From Sphingopyxis sp. (GTDB lineage: Bacteria; Pseudomonadota; Alphaproteobacteria; Sphingomonadales; Sphingomonadaceae), in the NCBI RefSeq assembly GCF_025869345.1, contig NZ_JAOZVW010000085.1, positions 1 through 42,669 of the forward strand: a stretch of DNA of 42,669 nucleotides, read 5' to 3'. The notes under the pieces are model-generated. The model did no database searches. It saw only the letters and a program-made list of their open reading frames with translations, and was not told where the DNA came from. This document shows positions 1 through 9,808 of this stretch, piece by piece (positions within the stretch are counted from its first letter, which is position 1; every line of letters starts with the position of its first letter). Made by a program: the position numbers and the translations under genes.

Positions 1-1231
1 GGTTGGTCACGTCGTTGGCGCCGATCACGAAGGCGACGTCGGCCTGCGCGAACTCGCCGTTGATATCCTCCAGCTCGAACACCTCGTCATAGGGGACGTT
101 CGCCTCGGCGAGCAGCACGTTCATATGGCCGGGCATGCGGCCCGCGACCGGGTGGATCGCATATTTGACGTTGACGCCTTCCTTCTTGAGCACGTCGGCC
201 ATTTCGCGCAGCGCGTGCTGCGCCTGCGCGACCGCCATGCCGTATCCGGGGACGATGATGACATTCTCCGCCTGGCTCATCAGGAAAGCGGCATCGTCGG
301 CGCTGCCCGGTTTCCACGGGCGCTGTTCCTTGCTTCCGCCGGCCGCCGCGCTGGAATCGGCGCCGAAGCCGCCGGCGATCACACTGATGAAGCTGCGGTT
401 CATCGCGCGGCACATGATGTAGGACAGGATCGCGCCCGACGAGCCGACGAGCGCGCCGGTGATGATCATCGCGGTATTATGCAGCGTGAAGCCCATCGCC
501 GCCGCAGCCCAGCCCGAATAGCTGTTGAGCATCGACACGACCACCGGCATGTCGGCGCCGCCGATCGGAATGATCAGCAGGAAGCCGATCGCGAAGCTGA
601 GCGCCGTGACCGTCCAGAACACCCACGGCGACTGGTCCTGCGTGAAATAGGCGACGAGCCCGATGATCGCGGCGAGCGTCGCGAGATTGATGACGTGGCG
701 CCCCGGCAGCATGATCGGCGAACCCGACATATTGCCGTTGAGCTTGAGGAAGGCGATGACGCTCCCCGAAAAGGTGATCGCACCGATCGCGATGCCGAGC
801 CCCATTTCGATGCGGCTGACGGTGAAAATCTGCCCCGCCGCGTCGGCGATACCAAAGGCGCCGGGGTTGAGATAGGCCGCCGCCGCCACCGCGACCGCGG
901 CCAGGCCGACGAGGCTATGGAAGGCCGCGACGAGTTGCGGCATCGCGGTCATCGCGATGCGCCGCGCCGTGACGAGGCCGATGACGGCGCCGATGCCGAT
1001 CGCGCCGAGCACTTCGGCGATCGCGACCGTATCGAGCGCGCCGCCGGCGCCGCGCGGAACATGGGTGAGCAGCGTGGTGACGACCGCGATCGTCATGCCG
1101 ATCATGCCGAAACGATTGCCGCGCCGCGACGACGCCGGGCTCGACAGCCCGCGCAGCGCGAGGATGAAGAGGATGCCCGAGGCCAGATAGGCCAGTGCCA
1201 CCCAGGGATTGATCGGTGCTACTTCGTGCAT
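1..1231 (-). CDS. pntB: NAD(P) transhydrogenase subunit beta, 3' end cut by window
   Basis: This is the membrane and NADP(H)-binding subunit of the proton-translocating transhydrogenase, which uses the proton gradient to reduce NADP+ with NADH. About 410 residues are visible. The N-terminal part, starting MHEVAPINPW, is a run of hydrophobic helices. The C-terminal part shows the Rossmann-like dIII domain with VIIVPGYGMAVAQAQH and HPVAGRMPGHMNVLLAE. The window edge cuts the gene just after IGANDVTNP, so roughly the last 55 residues are missing compared with usual PntB length. The ATG at 1231 is preceded by a GGGGGAA ribosome-binding sequence. It is the last gene of a minus-strand operon with pntA2, pntA1 and a small oxidase subunit gene. 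Confidence 0.95.
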   Translation of the reverse strand, partial: MHEVAPINPWVALAYLASGILFILALRGLSSPASSRRGNRFGMIGMTIAVVTTLLTHVPRGAGGALDTVAIAEVLGAIGIGAVIGLVTARRIAMTAMPQLVAAFHSLVGLAAVAVAAAAYLNPGAFGIADAAGQIFTVSRIEMGLGIAIGAITFSGSVIAFLKLNGNMSGSPIMLPGRHVINLATLAAIIGLVAYFTQDQSPWVFWTVTALSFAIGFLLIIPIGGADMPVVVSMLNSYSGWAAAAMGFTLHNTAMIITGALVGSSGAILSYIMCRAMNRSFISVIAGGFGADSSAAAGGSKEQRPWKPGSADDAAFLMSQAENVIIVPGYGMAVAQAQHALREMADVLKKEGVNVKYAIHPVAGRMPGHMNVLLAEANVPYDEVFELEDINGEFAQADVAFVIGANDVTN

Positions 1232-1290
1232 GCTAATTCCCCCGTCGGGCCATCCGTCCACGACCCGTCAAATCCATGGATCGCAGCGCC

Positions 1291-1572
1291 TCAGCGCTCC
1301 TTCTTCTTGTACATCGCCAGCATCCGCTCGGTGACCGCGAAGCCGCCGAAGATGTTGATGCTCGCCATCACCACCGCGGCGAGGCCCAGCCATTTCGACG
1401 AGGCCGATCCCGCCGCCGCGCTGGCGATCAGCGCGCCGACGATGATCACCGACGAGATCGCGTTGGTGACGCTCATCAGCGGCGTGTGCAGCGCCGGGGT
1501 CACCGACCAGACGACGAAATAGCCGACGAAGCAGGCCAGAAGAAAAATCGAAAAGATGGAAATGAAGTCCAT
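1291..1572 (-). CDS. pntA2: NAD(P) transhydrogenase subunit alpha part 2 (membrane part)
   Basis: This 93-residue membrane protein corresponds to the C-terminal membrane segment (dIIa) of the alpha subunit. In many alphaproteobacteria it is a separate gene, as in Rhodospirillum rubrum. It starts [20 protein letters not shown] and has about three hydrophobic helices, with [19 protein letters not shown] in the middle, typical of this domain. It ends in a basic tail (MYKKKER). It sits between pntA1 (24 bp upstream) and pntB (59 bp downstream) in the same orientation, so the three polypeptides are probably made together and form one enzyme in the inner membrane. Confidence 0.93.
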   Translation of the reverse strand: MDFISIFSIFLLACFVGYFVVWSVTPALHTPLMSVTNAISSVIIVGALIASAAAGSASSKWLGLAAVVMASINIFGGFAVTERMLAMYKKKER

Positions 1573-1596
1573 TGCGTATCTCCCGCTAGCCGCCGA

Positions 1597-2718
1597 TCAG
1601 GCGAGCAGCCGTTCGTTGACGACCTTGCCGCCCTGCGTCAGGCGCACCGCATTGCCGATTTCCTCGTCGAGGACGGGCTTGCCCTGCTCCTTGTCCCAGA
1701 AGGCCGAGAGGAAGTTGAACAGGTTGCGGCTGAACAGCGCGCTCGTGTCGGCGGGCATCAGCGCGGCGATATTTTTGGCGCCGATCACGGTGACGCCGTG
1801 AATCTTCTTCGCTTCGCCCGACACCGATCCTTCGACATTGCCGCCGCTTTCGGCCGCCATGTCGACGATCACGCTGCCGCTGCGCATCGTCGCAAGCTGC
1901 GCGTCGCTGATCAGTCGCGGCGCGGGGCGCCCGGGGATCAGCGCGGTGGTGATGACGATGTCCTGCTTGGCGATATGCGACGACACGAGCTCGGCCTGCG
2001 CCGCCTTATATTCGTCGGACATTTCGGTGGCATAGCCGCCCGTGCCTTCGCCCTCGATCCCCGCGACCGTCTCGACGAAGATCGGCTTCGCGCCGAGCGA
2101 CAATATCTGTTCCTTGGTCGCCGCGCGCACGTCGGTCGCGCTGACCTGCGCGCCGAGGCGGCGCGCGGTCGCGATCGCCTGCAGACCCGCGACACCGACT
2201 CCCATGACGAACGCCTTGGCGGCGCTGACCGTGCCCGCCGCAGTCATCATCATCGGAAAAGCGCGGCCATAGGCGTTCGCCGCCATCAGCACCGCCTTGT
2301 AGCCCGCGAGGTTCGACTGGCTGGAGAGGATGTCCATCGACTGCGCGCGCGTGATGCGCGGCATGAATTCCATCGCCAGCGCTTCGAGGCCGAGCTTGGC
2401 ATATTCATCAACCCGCGCACGCTCCCCGAACGGGCTGAGCCCGGCGGCGAGCCAGGCGCCGTCGGCAAAGCCCTTCAGCCCCGCGGGATCGGGCCCCTGA
2501 ACCGCGAGGATGATGTTCGCACCCTTGAGCACTTCGGCGCGGCTGCCGACCGATGCGCCCGCGGCGGCATAGTCGGCGTCGGCGATCGAGGCGGTTTCCC
2601 CTGCCCCTTTCTCGACGGCGAGTTCGGCGCCCAGCCCGATGAATTTCTTCACGGTTTCGGGAGTCGCGGCGACGCGAGTCTCGCCAGCGGCGAGCTCCTT
2701 CAGGACAGCAATGCGCAT
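1597..2718 (-). CDS. pntA1: NAD(P) transhydrogenase subunit alpha part 1 (NAD-binding)
   Basis: This 373-residue soluble dI domain binds NAD(H) and exchanges hydride with the NADP(H) site of PntB. The start MRIAVLKELAAGETRVAATP is the standard beginning of the alanine dehydrogenase/PntA family. A Rossmann fold (VMGVGVAGLQAIATARRLGA, about residues 190-210) and the loop with AAESGGNVEGS are visible. The length fits the split-alpha form. The ribosome-binding site is weak, and the ATG lies only 10 bp after the stop of the upstream small gene, so translational coupling is likely. Downstream are pntA2 and pntB. Confidence 0.95.
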   Translation of the reverse strand: MRIAVLKELAAGETRVAATPETVKKFIGLGAELAVEKGAGETASIADADYAAAGASVGSRAEVLKGANIILAVQGPDPAGLKGFADGAWLAAGLSPFGERARVDEYAKLGLEALAMEFMPRITRAQSMDILSSQSNLAGYKAVLMAANAYGRAFPMMMTAAGTVSAAKAFVMGVGVAGLQAIATARRLGAQVSATDVRAATKEQILSLGAKPIFVETVAGIEGEGTGGYATEMSDEYKAAQAELVSSHIAKQDIVITTALIPGRPAPRLISDAQLATMRSGSVIVDMAAESGGNVEGSVSGEAKKIHGVTVIGAKNIAALMPADTSALFSRNLFNFLSAFWDKEQGKPVLDEEIGNAVRLTQGGKVVNERLLA

Positions 2719-2728
2719 GTCAGGCCGG

Positions 2729-2848
2729 TCAGGAGATCAGAAGGACGACGATGACCGCCGCGACCGCGCTGGCGATCGCGCCGACCTTGAACAGGCTCAG
2801 GAAACCCGCATAGGTTTCGTTCGCTGCCTTCATTTCCTGCTCTGCCAT
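2729..2848 (-). CDS. aa3-type cytochrome c oxidase subunit IV-like small membrane protein
   Basis: This 39-residue protein begins MAEQEMKAANETYAGFLSLF and ends in one transmembrane helix (AIASAVAAVIVVLLIS). The conserved E-x-T-Y-x-G-F-L pattern before a single helix is that of the bacterial aa3-type cytochrome c oxidase subunit IV family (Pfam COX4_pro_2). A good ribosome-binding site (AGGGGAC) precedes the ATG. It is the first gene of the pnt operon, 10 bp from pntA1. Such small genes often stand before pntA in alphaproteobacteria, so it may associate with the transhydrogenase, the oxidase or both. The family assignment is fairly sure; the partner is inferred. Confidence 0.8.
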   Translation of the reverse strand: MAEQEMKAANETYAGFLSLFKVGAIASAVAAVIVVLLIS

Positions 2849-3081
2849 GACCTGTCCCCTTTGCCTTTCTGCCCGAAAGGCACGCGCCCGCGCGCCCAGA
2901 ATCGGAATATCGCGCCGGTCTTAGCCACGCCGCCCGCGATGCTCAAGGGCGCTTTGTCCAAATCGGCGCGCGGCAAAAGCCGAACGGCCTTAATGCCCCT
3001 TTTACCCCTTGCGGCTACATCTGGACGCGAACGCGGAATCCGGCATGGCAAATGTCGCCAAAAGGGGGCAGAATCAGAACG

Positions 3082-4515
3082 ATGGCGAATGCGCGCGACA
3101 CGCGAATGGTGATGATCGTCGATAGCGAGCCTGCCCAGCAGCGCTTTCTGTCGGCCCTGGTCTCGCGCGGCGGCTGGCGGAGCGTCGTCGCGGGCGATAC
3201 CGACACCGCACTCGCCAAGCTCGGCACGCAGGAGGGTATGGCGCTCGACGCGGTGCTCGTCGATCAGGGCACGCCCGGGATGCCGATCGCCGAGTTTGTC
3301 GCCGAACTGCGCCGCTGGCGCCCCGCGCTGCCGCTGATCGTCATCACGATGCGCAACGGGGTCGAGATCGCGGTCGCGTCGATGCGCGCGGGCGCGAGCG
3401 ATTTCGTGCAAAAGCCGATCGCCCCCGACCGGTTGCTCGGCGCGCTCGACCGCATCGTCGCGCCGAACGGCCCGCAGGGCGAGCTTCGCCCGCTCACCGA
3501 GAAGCTCCGCGCGCCGCTGGCGTTCGAGGAGATCATCGGGTCGAGCCCCAATTTCCGCAGCGCTCTCGCCATCGCCGCCAAGGCCGCGCGCGCCCGCGTG
3601 CCAGTGATGATCAACGGCAAGCCCGGCACCGGCAAGGAAGTCTTCGCCCGCGCGATCCACAGCGCATCCCCGCGCGCCCGCGGCCAGCTCGTCATGGTCG
3701 ACTGCTCGGCGGTGTCGCCGGGGCTGATCGGATCGGGGCTGTTCGGCCACGAGCGCGGCGCCTTCCCCGGCGCCTTCGACCGTCAGGTCGGGCGACTGGT
3801 GCAAGCCGACGGCGGCAGCATCATCATCGACCATGTCGAATGCATCCCGCTGGAAACGCAGGCGAAGCTCGTCGAATTTCTGAACAGCGGCGAGGTCCAG
3901 ATGATCGGCGGCTCGATCCGCCAGAGCGTCGATGTCCGCATCATCGCGACGAGCGCGAGCCCGCTCGACAAGCTGATCGAGGCGGGACATTTCCGCGAAG
4001 ACCTCTTCTACGCGCTGTCGACCGCGCAATTCACTTTGCCCTCGCTCTCCGAACGCCGCGGCGATGTCGGCCCGCTCGCGCGCCACCTGCTCGCGCGCAT
4101 CGGCGGCCTGCCCGGCATGGGGCCGATCGGCGTCACCGACGACGCGCTGCGCCTGCTCGCCGCCTATGCCTGGCCGGGCAATGTCCGCCAGCTTCAGGAC
4201 GTACTGTTCCGCGCCGCGACGTCGAGCAAGACCGACGTCCTCACCAGCGCCGATTTCAAGGCGATCGAGGCTGCGCTCGGCGGCGGCACGCCGGGGGGCG
4301 AAGGCGATGTCGCGATCAACGGCGAAGCGATCGGCATCACCCTTTACCTTCCCGACGGCAATCTGCGCCCGCTGGAAGAGATCGAAGCCGACGTCATCCG
4401 CCTCGCCATCGGCCATTACCGCGGCCGCATGAGCGAAGTCGCCCGGCGGCTGGGGATCGGCCGCTCGACCTTGTATCGCAAGCTGAGCGATCTGGGGATC
4501 GATACGGCGGCGTGA
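3082..4515 (+). CDS. Response regulator with degenerate sigma-54 activator domain and Fis-type HTH
   Basis: This 477-residue protein has three domains. The receiver (residues 9-125) has a likely phosphoacceptor Asp61 in VLVDQGTPGMP and Lys111 in QKPI. The AAA+ domain (about 150-385) has Walker A GKPGTGKE at 179-186 and keeps FREDLFYAL. The C-terminal Fis-type helix-turn-helix contains MSEVARRLGIGRSTLYRKL. Two key AAA+ motifs deviate. The sigma-54 contact loop reads GAFPGA (226-231) instead of GAFTGA, and Walker B reads IIIDH instead of the usual D-E. It may therefore regulate without classical RpoN remodelling. I chose the ATG at 3082 because AAGGGGG lies upstream, though the spacing is long (13 nt). 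An ATG at 3052 has no ribosome-binding site. The gene stands alone, divergent from the pnt operon. Confidence 0.85.
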   Translation: MANARDTRMVMIVDSEPAQQRFLSALVSRGGWRSVVAGDTDTALAKLGTQEGMALDAVLVDQGTPGMPIAEFVAELRRWRPALPLIVITMRNGVEIAVASMRAGASDFVQKPIAPDRLLGALDRIVAPNGPQGELRPLTEKLRAPLAFEEIIGSSPNFRSALAIAAKAARARVPVMINGKPGTGKEVFARAIHSASPRARGQLVMVDCSAVSPGLIGSGLFGHERGAFPGAFDRQVGRLVQADGGSIIIDHVECIPLETQAKLVEFLNSGEVQMIGGSIRQSVDVRIIATSASPLDKLIEAGHFREDLFYALSTAQFTLPSLSERRGDVGPLARHLLARIGGLPGMGPIGVTDDALRLLAAYAWPGNVRQLQDVLFRAATSSKTDVLTSADFKAIEAALGGGTPGGEGDVAINGEAIGITLYLPDGNLRPLEEIEADVIRLAIGHYRGRMSEVARRLGIGRSTLYRKLSDLGIDTAA

Positions 4516-4545
4516 GCCCGCGTCATTGCCGATAAATCATGCCGT

Positions 4546-4624
4546 TCCCCCGCGAAGGCGGGGGTCCATCTTCTGGCGGCGCCCTGTAGCACGGATCGGA
4601 GATGGGTCCCCGCCTTCGCGGGGA
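4546..4624. repeat. Palindromic repeat, type A, copy 1
   Basis: This is an intergenic inverted repeat between the response regulator and folP, whose 3' ends converge. The left arm (4546-4571) and right arm (4599-4624) are near-perfect complements. Each arm also contains its own hairpin, CCCCGC-GAAG-GCGGGG, followed by the complement of GATGG. The same sequence recurs at 5819-5906. It probably acts as a bidirectional terminator, and its form is that of a dispersed sphingomonad intergenic repeat. Confidence 0.85.
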
Positions 4625-4653
4625 CGCGCTGGTTTTTGGATTTGGAACGGGAA

Positions 4654-5784
4654 TCACCCCGTCAGCGCCGCATCCCTGAGCCCGCGCCACACGCGCAGCG
4701 CCTGTCGGTTTTCCGCCACATCATGCACCCGCAACAACTGCGTGCCCTGCGTCGCCGCCTGATAATGCAGCGCCACGCTGCCGCCCAGCCGCGCGTCGGC
4801 GGGCGCCTCATTATCGAGCGCGCCGATCATCCGCTTGCGGCTCGCGCCGAACAGCAGCGGGCAGCCGAGCGTATGGAACAGCGCCAGCGCGTTCACCAGC
4901 GCCAGATTGTCGCCGACCCCCTTGCCGAAGCCGATGCCCGGATCGACGATGATCTTCGCCGGATCGATCCCCGCCGCCTTGCAGGTCGCGACGCGCTCGG
5001 CGAGCAGGTCGTAGACGTCGAAAACGGGGTGCGCATAGGTTCCGCCCTCGTGCGGATCGCTCTTTGCGGAGGGGGCGTGCATCAGCACGACCGGGCAGCC
5101 GGCCCTGGCGACGACCTCCATCGCGCGCTCGTCGTACCGCAGCGCCGAGATGTCGTTGACGATCGTCGCGCCCGCGGCGAGCGCCGCTTCCATCACCGCG
5201 GCCTTGCGCGTGTCGATCGACACCGCGACGCCGCCCTTCGCGAGCGCCGAAACGACACCCTCGATGCGCTGAATCTCGTCGCCTTCCCAGACCAGCGGCG
5301 CGCCCGGCCGGGTCGATTCGCCGCCGACGTCGACGATCGCCGCACCCGCCGACGCCATGGAGAAACCGGCGTCGATCGCCGCGGCGGTATCGACATGCTT
5401 GCCGCCGTCCGAGAAGCTGTCGGGGGTGGCGTTGATTATGCCCATGAGCTGCGGCTCGCCCAGCCGCACGATGCGCTCGTCGAGTTGAAGATTGCCGCGC
5501 GGACGCGCCACCGCGGCGCGCTGCGCCGTTGCGGTCGCGGCCAGCCGGTCGGGCATCGCCGCGATCCACGCGTCGAGTTCGGGCACCGGAACGATCGCCG
5601 ATTTGACGCTGCCGTCGTCGCGCAGGCTGACGTGCCACGCCGCGAACCAGATCATCGTATCGGCAAGGCGCAGGCAGGCATCGTCCAGCTCGTGCGGCCG
5701 ATCGACGAAGCAGGCCGGGCGGAGGTAGACGCGCGCGTCTTCCCACGTCGTTCCAAGGTCGGGCCTGGTCAAAGGTTGGAACAT
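4654..5784 (-). CDS. folP: Dihydropteroate synthase with N-terminal extension
   Basis: The enzyme condenses p-aminobenzoate with hydroxymethyl-dihydropterin diphosphate to give dihydropteroate in folate synthesis. It is the target of sulfonamides. The 376-residue product has the catalytic TIM-barrel from about residue 113: MGIINATPDSFSDGG, DVGGESTRPGA, VSIDTRK, VNDISAL, DPGIGFGK and GASRKRM are all intact. The first 110 residues (LTRPDLGTTWEDARVYLRPA and so on) are an extension absent from the roughly 280-residue E. coli enzyme. I do not recognise its function. The start has AAGGAAAACAG before ATG. The gene lies downstream of ccrM on the same strand, and palindromic elements lie on both sides. 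Confidence 0.93.
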   Translation of the reverse strand: MFQPLTRPDLGTTWEDARVYLRPACFVDRPHELDDACLRLADTMIWFAAWHVSLRDDGSVKSAIVPVPELDAWIAAMPDRLAATATAQRAAVARPRGNLQLDERIVRLGEPQLMGIINATPDSFSDGGKHVDTAAAIDAGFSMASAGAAIVDVGGESTRPGAPLVWEGDEIQRIEGVVSALAKGGVAVSIDTRKAAVMEAALAAGATIVNDISALRYDERAMEVVARAGCPVVLMHAPSAKSDPHEGGTYAHPVFDVYDLLAERVATCKAAGIDPAKIIVDPGIGFGKGVGDNLALVNALALFHTLGCPLLFGASRKRMIGALDNEAPADARLGGSVALHYQAATQGTQLLRVHDVAENRQALRVWRGLRDAALTG

Positions 5785-5818
5785 CTGTTTTCCTTACCCC
5801 TCCGCCGAACTTAAAACC

Positions 5819-5906
5819 GCGTGTCCCCGCGAAGGCGGGGACCCATCTCCGGTCGGCTCCATCTTGCACCGGCCGGAGATGGGCTCCCGCCTTCGCGGGA
5901 GCACAC
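5819..5906. repeat. Palindromic repeat, type A, copy 2
   Basis: This second copy of the 4546-4624 element lies between ccrM and folP. The left arm (5819-5852) and right arm (5870-5906) each contain the hairpin core CCGCGAAGGCGG followed by the CCCATCTCC sequence or its complement. The arms are complementary over about 30 bp. The element starts 34 bp upstream of the folP start codon, so it would separate folP from ccrM transcripts or become part of the folP leader. Confidence 0.85.
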
Positions 5907-5936
5907 GGCTCTTTTATTCAACCCTATCGAATATCC

Positions 5937-7267
<1,331 letters not shown>

Positions 7268-7297
7268 ACTCACGGAAAAAATTTCGCGCAGCGATGG

Positions 7298-8320
7298 CTA
7301 CCAGCGGTTCGCGACCTTCTCGGCAAAGCCCGGCAGGCCCCGCACCGTCAACGCGGTGCCGTCGTCGAGGATCGCCCGGCCGGAGAAATAACCGAAGACC
7401 TGATCCTGCTCGGTCTGGACCATCCCCGCATCGACCTTCGCCCAGCGATTGACCGCGGGCGCAAAATCCATCTCGAAGCGGCCGTCGTTGCTCGTGAAGC
7501 GCCACGGCGCGCCGTCGGGCACGCCATCGGGCATATGGAAGGTCACCTGATCGAGCTTGTGCGCGCGTCCGTCGACGAACAGCATATTCTCGCTCGCCGC
7601 CGACGTGTCGCCAAAACCGTAGCCGATATTGAAACCGAACCGGCGTCCGTCGACCAGCCCCGACGCCGATCCCCAATACCAGACATTGTCATAGGTCCAG
7701 ACGCCGCGCCCCCAGTCGAGCACCGCAAAGGCCGTTTCCGGCACGAAATCATGCGCCTCCGTCCCGATCTTCACACGCCCTTGCGCTGCCATGCAGTTGA
7801 TCTTCTGGTTGTAGTAGAAAGCGTGCGGATCGTCGGCGAAAGGCGTTGCGATCACCATCCGGTCCATCGCCGGCTGATCGAGCCAGATCTCGCCCGACAG
7901 CCCGCGGCCCTCGTCGAAGCCCGGTGCATGGACGGTCAGCCGCCGTCCGCCGGGCTCGTGCCGGAAAGCGAGTTCGAGCCCGTCCCGCGCCTGAACGATA
8001 TCACCGCGATCGGCGCTCGGCGGCAGCGCCATGCCTCCCATCGGCTCGGCGACCAGCGCGCCGTGATTGACGAAGCGCGCCCCCCGCAAATCCATCCACG
8101 ACACGCCGAGAAAGCCGACATAGCCATTGTCGGCGACGGTCAGCGCGAGCCCGAAATCAGCATCGAGCACGCAATAATAATCCCATTCCTTGATCCGCGC
8201 CGGATCGGCGGCGATCGCCGCGCGGTCATAGCGGCGCAACTCGCGCGTCGCATAGCCGGGGTCGATCAGATGCCCGGCGGCATCGTGCAGCGGCCCCTCG
8301 TCCATCACATGCTGCGCCAT
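7298..8320 (-). CDS. DUF2804 family protein
   Basis: This 340-residue protein has no obvious signal peptide. It resembles the DUF2804 family: an N-terminal segment around EGPLHDAAGHLIDPGYATRE, the patch KEWDYYCVLD, and central aromatic motifs such as FYYNQKINCMAA, VLDWGRGVWTYDNVWYWGSA and GFNIGYGFGD. The enriched Trp, Tyr and Gly in beta-strand-like segments suggest a lipocalin-like or beta-sandwich fold. The function is not known to me. The start at 8320 was chosen because GAAAGGGA stands about nine bases upstream and because the longer form (8380) would overlap the preceding SDR gene. It shares orientation with SDR and rnhB and is 14 bp from the SDR stop. Confidence 0.8.
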   Translation of the reverse strand: MAQHVMDEGPLHDAAGHLIDPGYATRELRRYDRAAIAADPARIKEWDYYCVLDADFGLALTVADNGYVGFLGVSWMDLRGARFVNHGALVAEPMGGMALPPSADRGDIVQARDGLELAFRHEPGGRRLTVHAPGFDEGRGLSGEIWLDQPAMDRMVIATPFADDPHAFYYNQKINCMAAQGRVKIGTEAHDFVPETAFAVLDWGRGVWTYDNVWYWGSASGLVDGRRFGFNIGYGFGDTSAASENMLFVDGRAHKLDQVTFHMPDGVPDGAPWRFTSNDGRFEMDFAPAVNRWAKVDAGMVQTEQDQVFGYFSGRAILDDGTALTVRGLPGFAEKVANRW

Positions 8321-8334
8321 CCCCCGCGTCCCTT

Positions 8335-9231
8335 TCACAGCCCCGGATCGACGCCGGTAAGGTCGATCGAGCGATCCCACAGTTCGCGCGCCGGCTTCGG
8401 GTCGCGCGCCTTGCCGCTGGCGCGCGCCGGGCCCGAACGCCCCGATATTTCGCCCAGCCCCTGCGGCCCCAGATAATCCCCGCCCTGCACATTCGCGCCG
8501 GTCGCCGCCTGCAAGGTCGGCCAGGCGCCCTGCGCGGCGCTGTTGAAGAAGGGCGTCGCGAGCGGCGTCATGCCGCGCAGCGGGAACGGCAGGTGCCGCG
8601 TGAGCTCGGTCAGCGCGACGCCCGGATGACAGCCGATCGCCTGCGTCGCCCGGCCCGCGGCGCTGAGCCGCCGGTCGAGCTCGAACATGAACAGCAGGTT
8701 CGCGAGCTTGCTTGTCTGGTAGCGCTGCCAGTGATGATAGCTGCGCTGTGCGCCGAGGTCGCTGTAATCCATCGCACCGCCCTTGTGCGCGAGGCTGGCG
8801 GTGACGACGATGCGGTCGTCGACATGGCCGTGAATCAGCCCGGTGAAGGCAAAGGTGCCGAGGTGATTGACTCCGAATTGCAGCTCATACCCCTGCTTGG
8901 TCAGCGTCCGCGGCGGGATCATCACCCCGGCGTTGTTGATCAGCCCATCGATGCGCGGCCCTGCCAGCACCGCCTGCGCGGCCTCCTTCACCTGATCGAG
9001 ATCGGCGAGGTCGAGCGGCTGGAACGACAGGTCGGCGGCGGGCGTATCGGCGCCGATGCGATCCATCGCCGCCTCTGCGCGGCCCGCGTCGCGGCAGGCA
9101 AGCACGACATGCGCGCCGCGCGCCGCCAGCAGCTTTGCCACCTCGAAACCGATCCCGGCGTTGGCGCCGGTGATCAGGAAGCGCCGTCCGGTCTGGGTCG
9201 CAACGTCATCGGCCGTGAATCCGCTGCGCAT
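8335..9231 (-). CDS. Short-chain dehydrogenase/reductase
   Basis: This 298-residue NAD(P)-dependent oxidoreductase has the classical SDR features. The cofactor-binding motif ITGANAGIGFEVAKLL lies at about residues 20-35. NNAGVM is near residue 100, followed by a catalytic serine (VTASLAHKG) and YQTSK as the active-site Tyr-x-x-x-Lys. The overall pattern resembles retinol-dehydrogenase/WW-domain-oxidoreductase-like SDRs. The substrate cannot be read from the sequence. GAGAGGG precedes the ATG. It sits 16 bp after rnhB and 14 bp before the DUF2804 gene, so the three are probably cotranscribed. Confidence 0.88.
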   Translation of the reverse strand: MRSGFTADDVATQTGRRFLITGANAGIGFEVAKLLAARGAHVVLACRDAGRAEAAMDRIGADTPAADLSFQPLDLADLDQVKEAAQAVLAGPRIDGLINNAGVMIPPRTLTKQGYELQFGVNHLGTFAFTGLIHGHVDDRIVVTASLAHKGGAMDYSDLGAQRSYHHWQRYQTSKLANLLFMFELDRRLSAAGRATQAIGCHPGVALTELTRHLPFPLRGMTPLATPFFNSAAQGAWPTLQAATGANVQGGDYLGPQGLGEISGRSGPARASGKARDPKPARELWDRSIDLTGVDPGL

Positions 9232-9247
9232 CGCCCTCTCCCGTCCG

Positions 9248-9805
9248 TCAGATCAGCATGAGCTGCGCGACCGGCGCAAAGCTCGCGCGGTGGTGCGGCG
9301 TCGGCCCATGCTTGCGCAGCGCCGTCATATGTTCGGGCGTGCCATAGCCCATATTCCGGTCCCAGCCAAAGCCCGGATAGTCGCGCGCCGCGGCGACCAT
9401 GAAGCGGTCGTGATGCTCCTTGGCGATGATGCTCGCCGCCGAAATGCACGGATGGAGCGCGTCGCCGCCGACGATCGCGCGCGCGCTGTAGCGCCATTTG
9501 GGCAGGCGGTTGCCGTCGACCAGCACCTCGTGCGGGTCGAAGCCCAGCGCCTCGACCGCGCGCGTCATCGCGAGGAAGGTCGCCTGCAATATGTTGATGC
9601 GGTCGATCTCCGCAACGCTCGCCTCGCCGACGCCCCAGCGGCAGCGCGCCTTGATCAGGACCTCCAGCTCGCCGCGGCGTTTCGCGGTGAGTTTCTTGCT
9701 GTCGTCGAGCCCGTCGATGCCGCCCTCGCACAGCAGCACCGCCGCCGCGACGACAGGCCCCGCAAGCGGCCCGCGCCCGGCTTCGTCGACGCCAACGATC
9801 AGCAC
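9248..9805 (-). CDS. rnhB: Ribonuclease HII
   Basis: RNase HII cleaves the RNA strand of RNA-DNA hybrids and starts removal of single ribonucleotides from DNA. The 185-residue protein begins [20 protein letters not shown], which holds the catalytic Asp-Glu pair. Further motifs are [29 protein letters not shown] and [17 protein letters not shown], all standard. The start codon is GTG at 9805. Its Shine-Dalgarno sequence (minus strand GGGGAGGGGGGACC) is partly formed by the end of the palindromic repeat at 9809-9905. Nearness of rnhB to ccrM is a common arrangement in alphaproteobacteria, as far as I recall. Confidence 0.95.
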   Translation of the reverse strand: MLIVGVDEAGRGPLAGPVVAAAVLLCEGGIDGLDDSKKLTAKRRGELEVLIKARCRWGVGEASVAEIDRINILQATFLAMTRAVEALGFDPHEVLVDGNRLPKWRYSARAIVGGDALHPCISAASIIAKEHHDRFMVAAARDYPGFGWDRNMGYGTPEHMTALRKHGPTPHHRASFAPVAQLMLI

Positions 9806-9808
9806 GGT

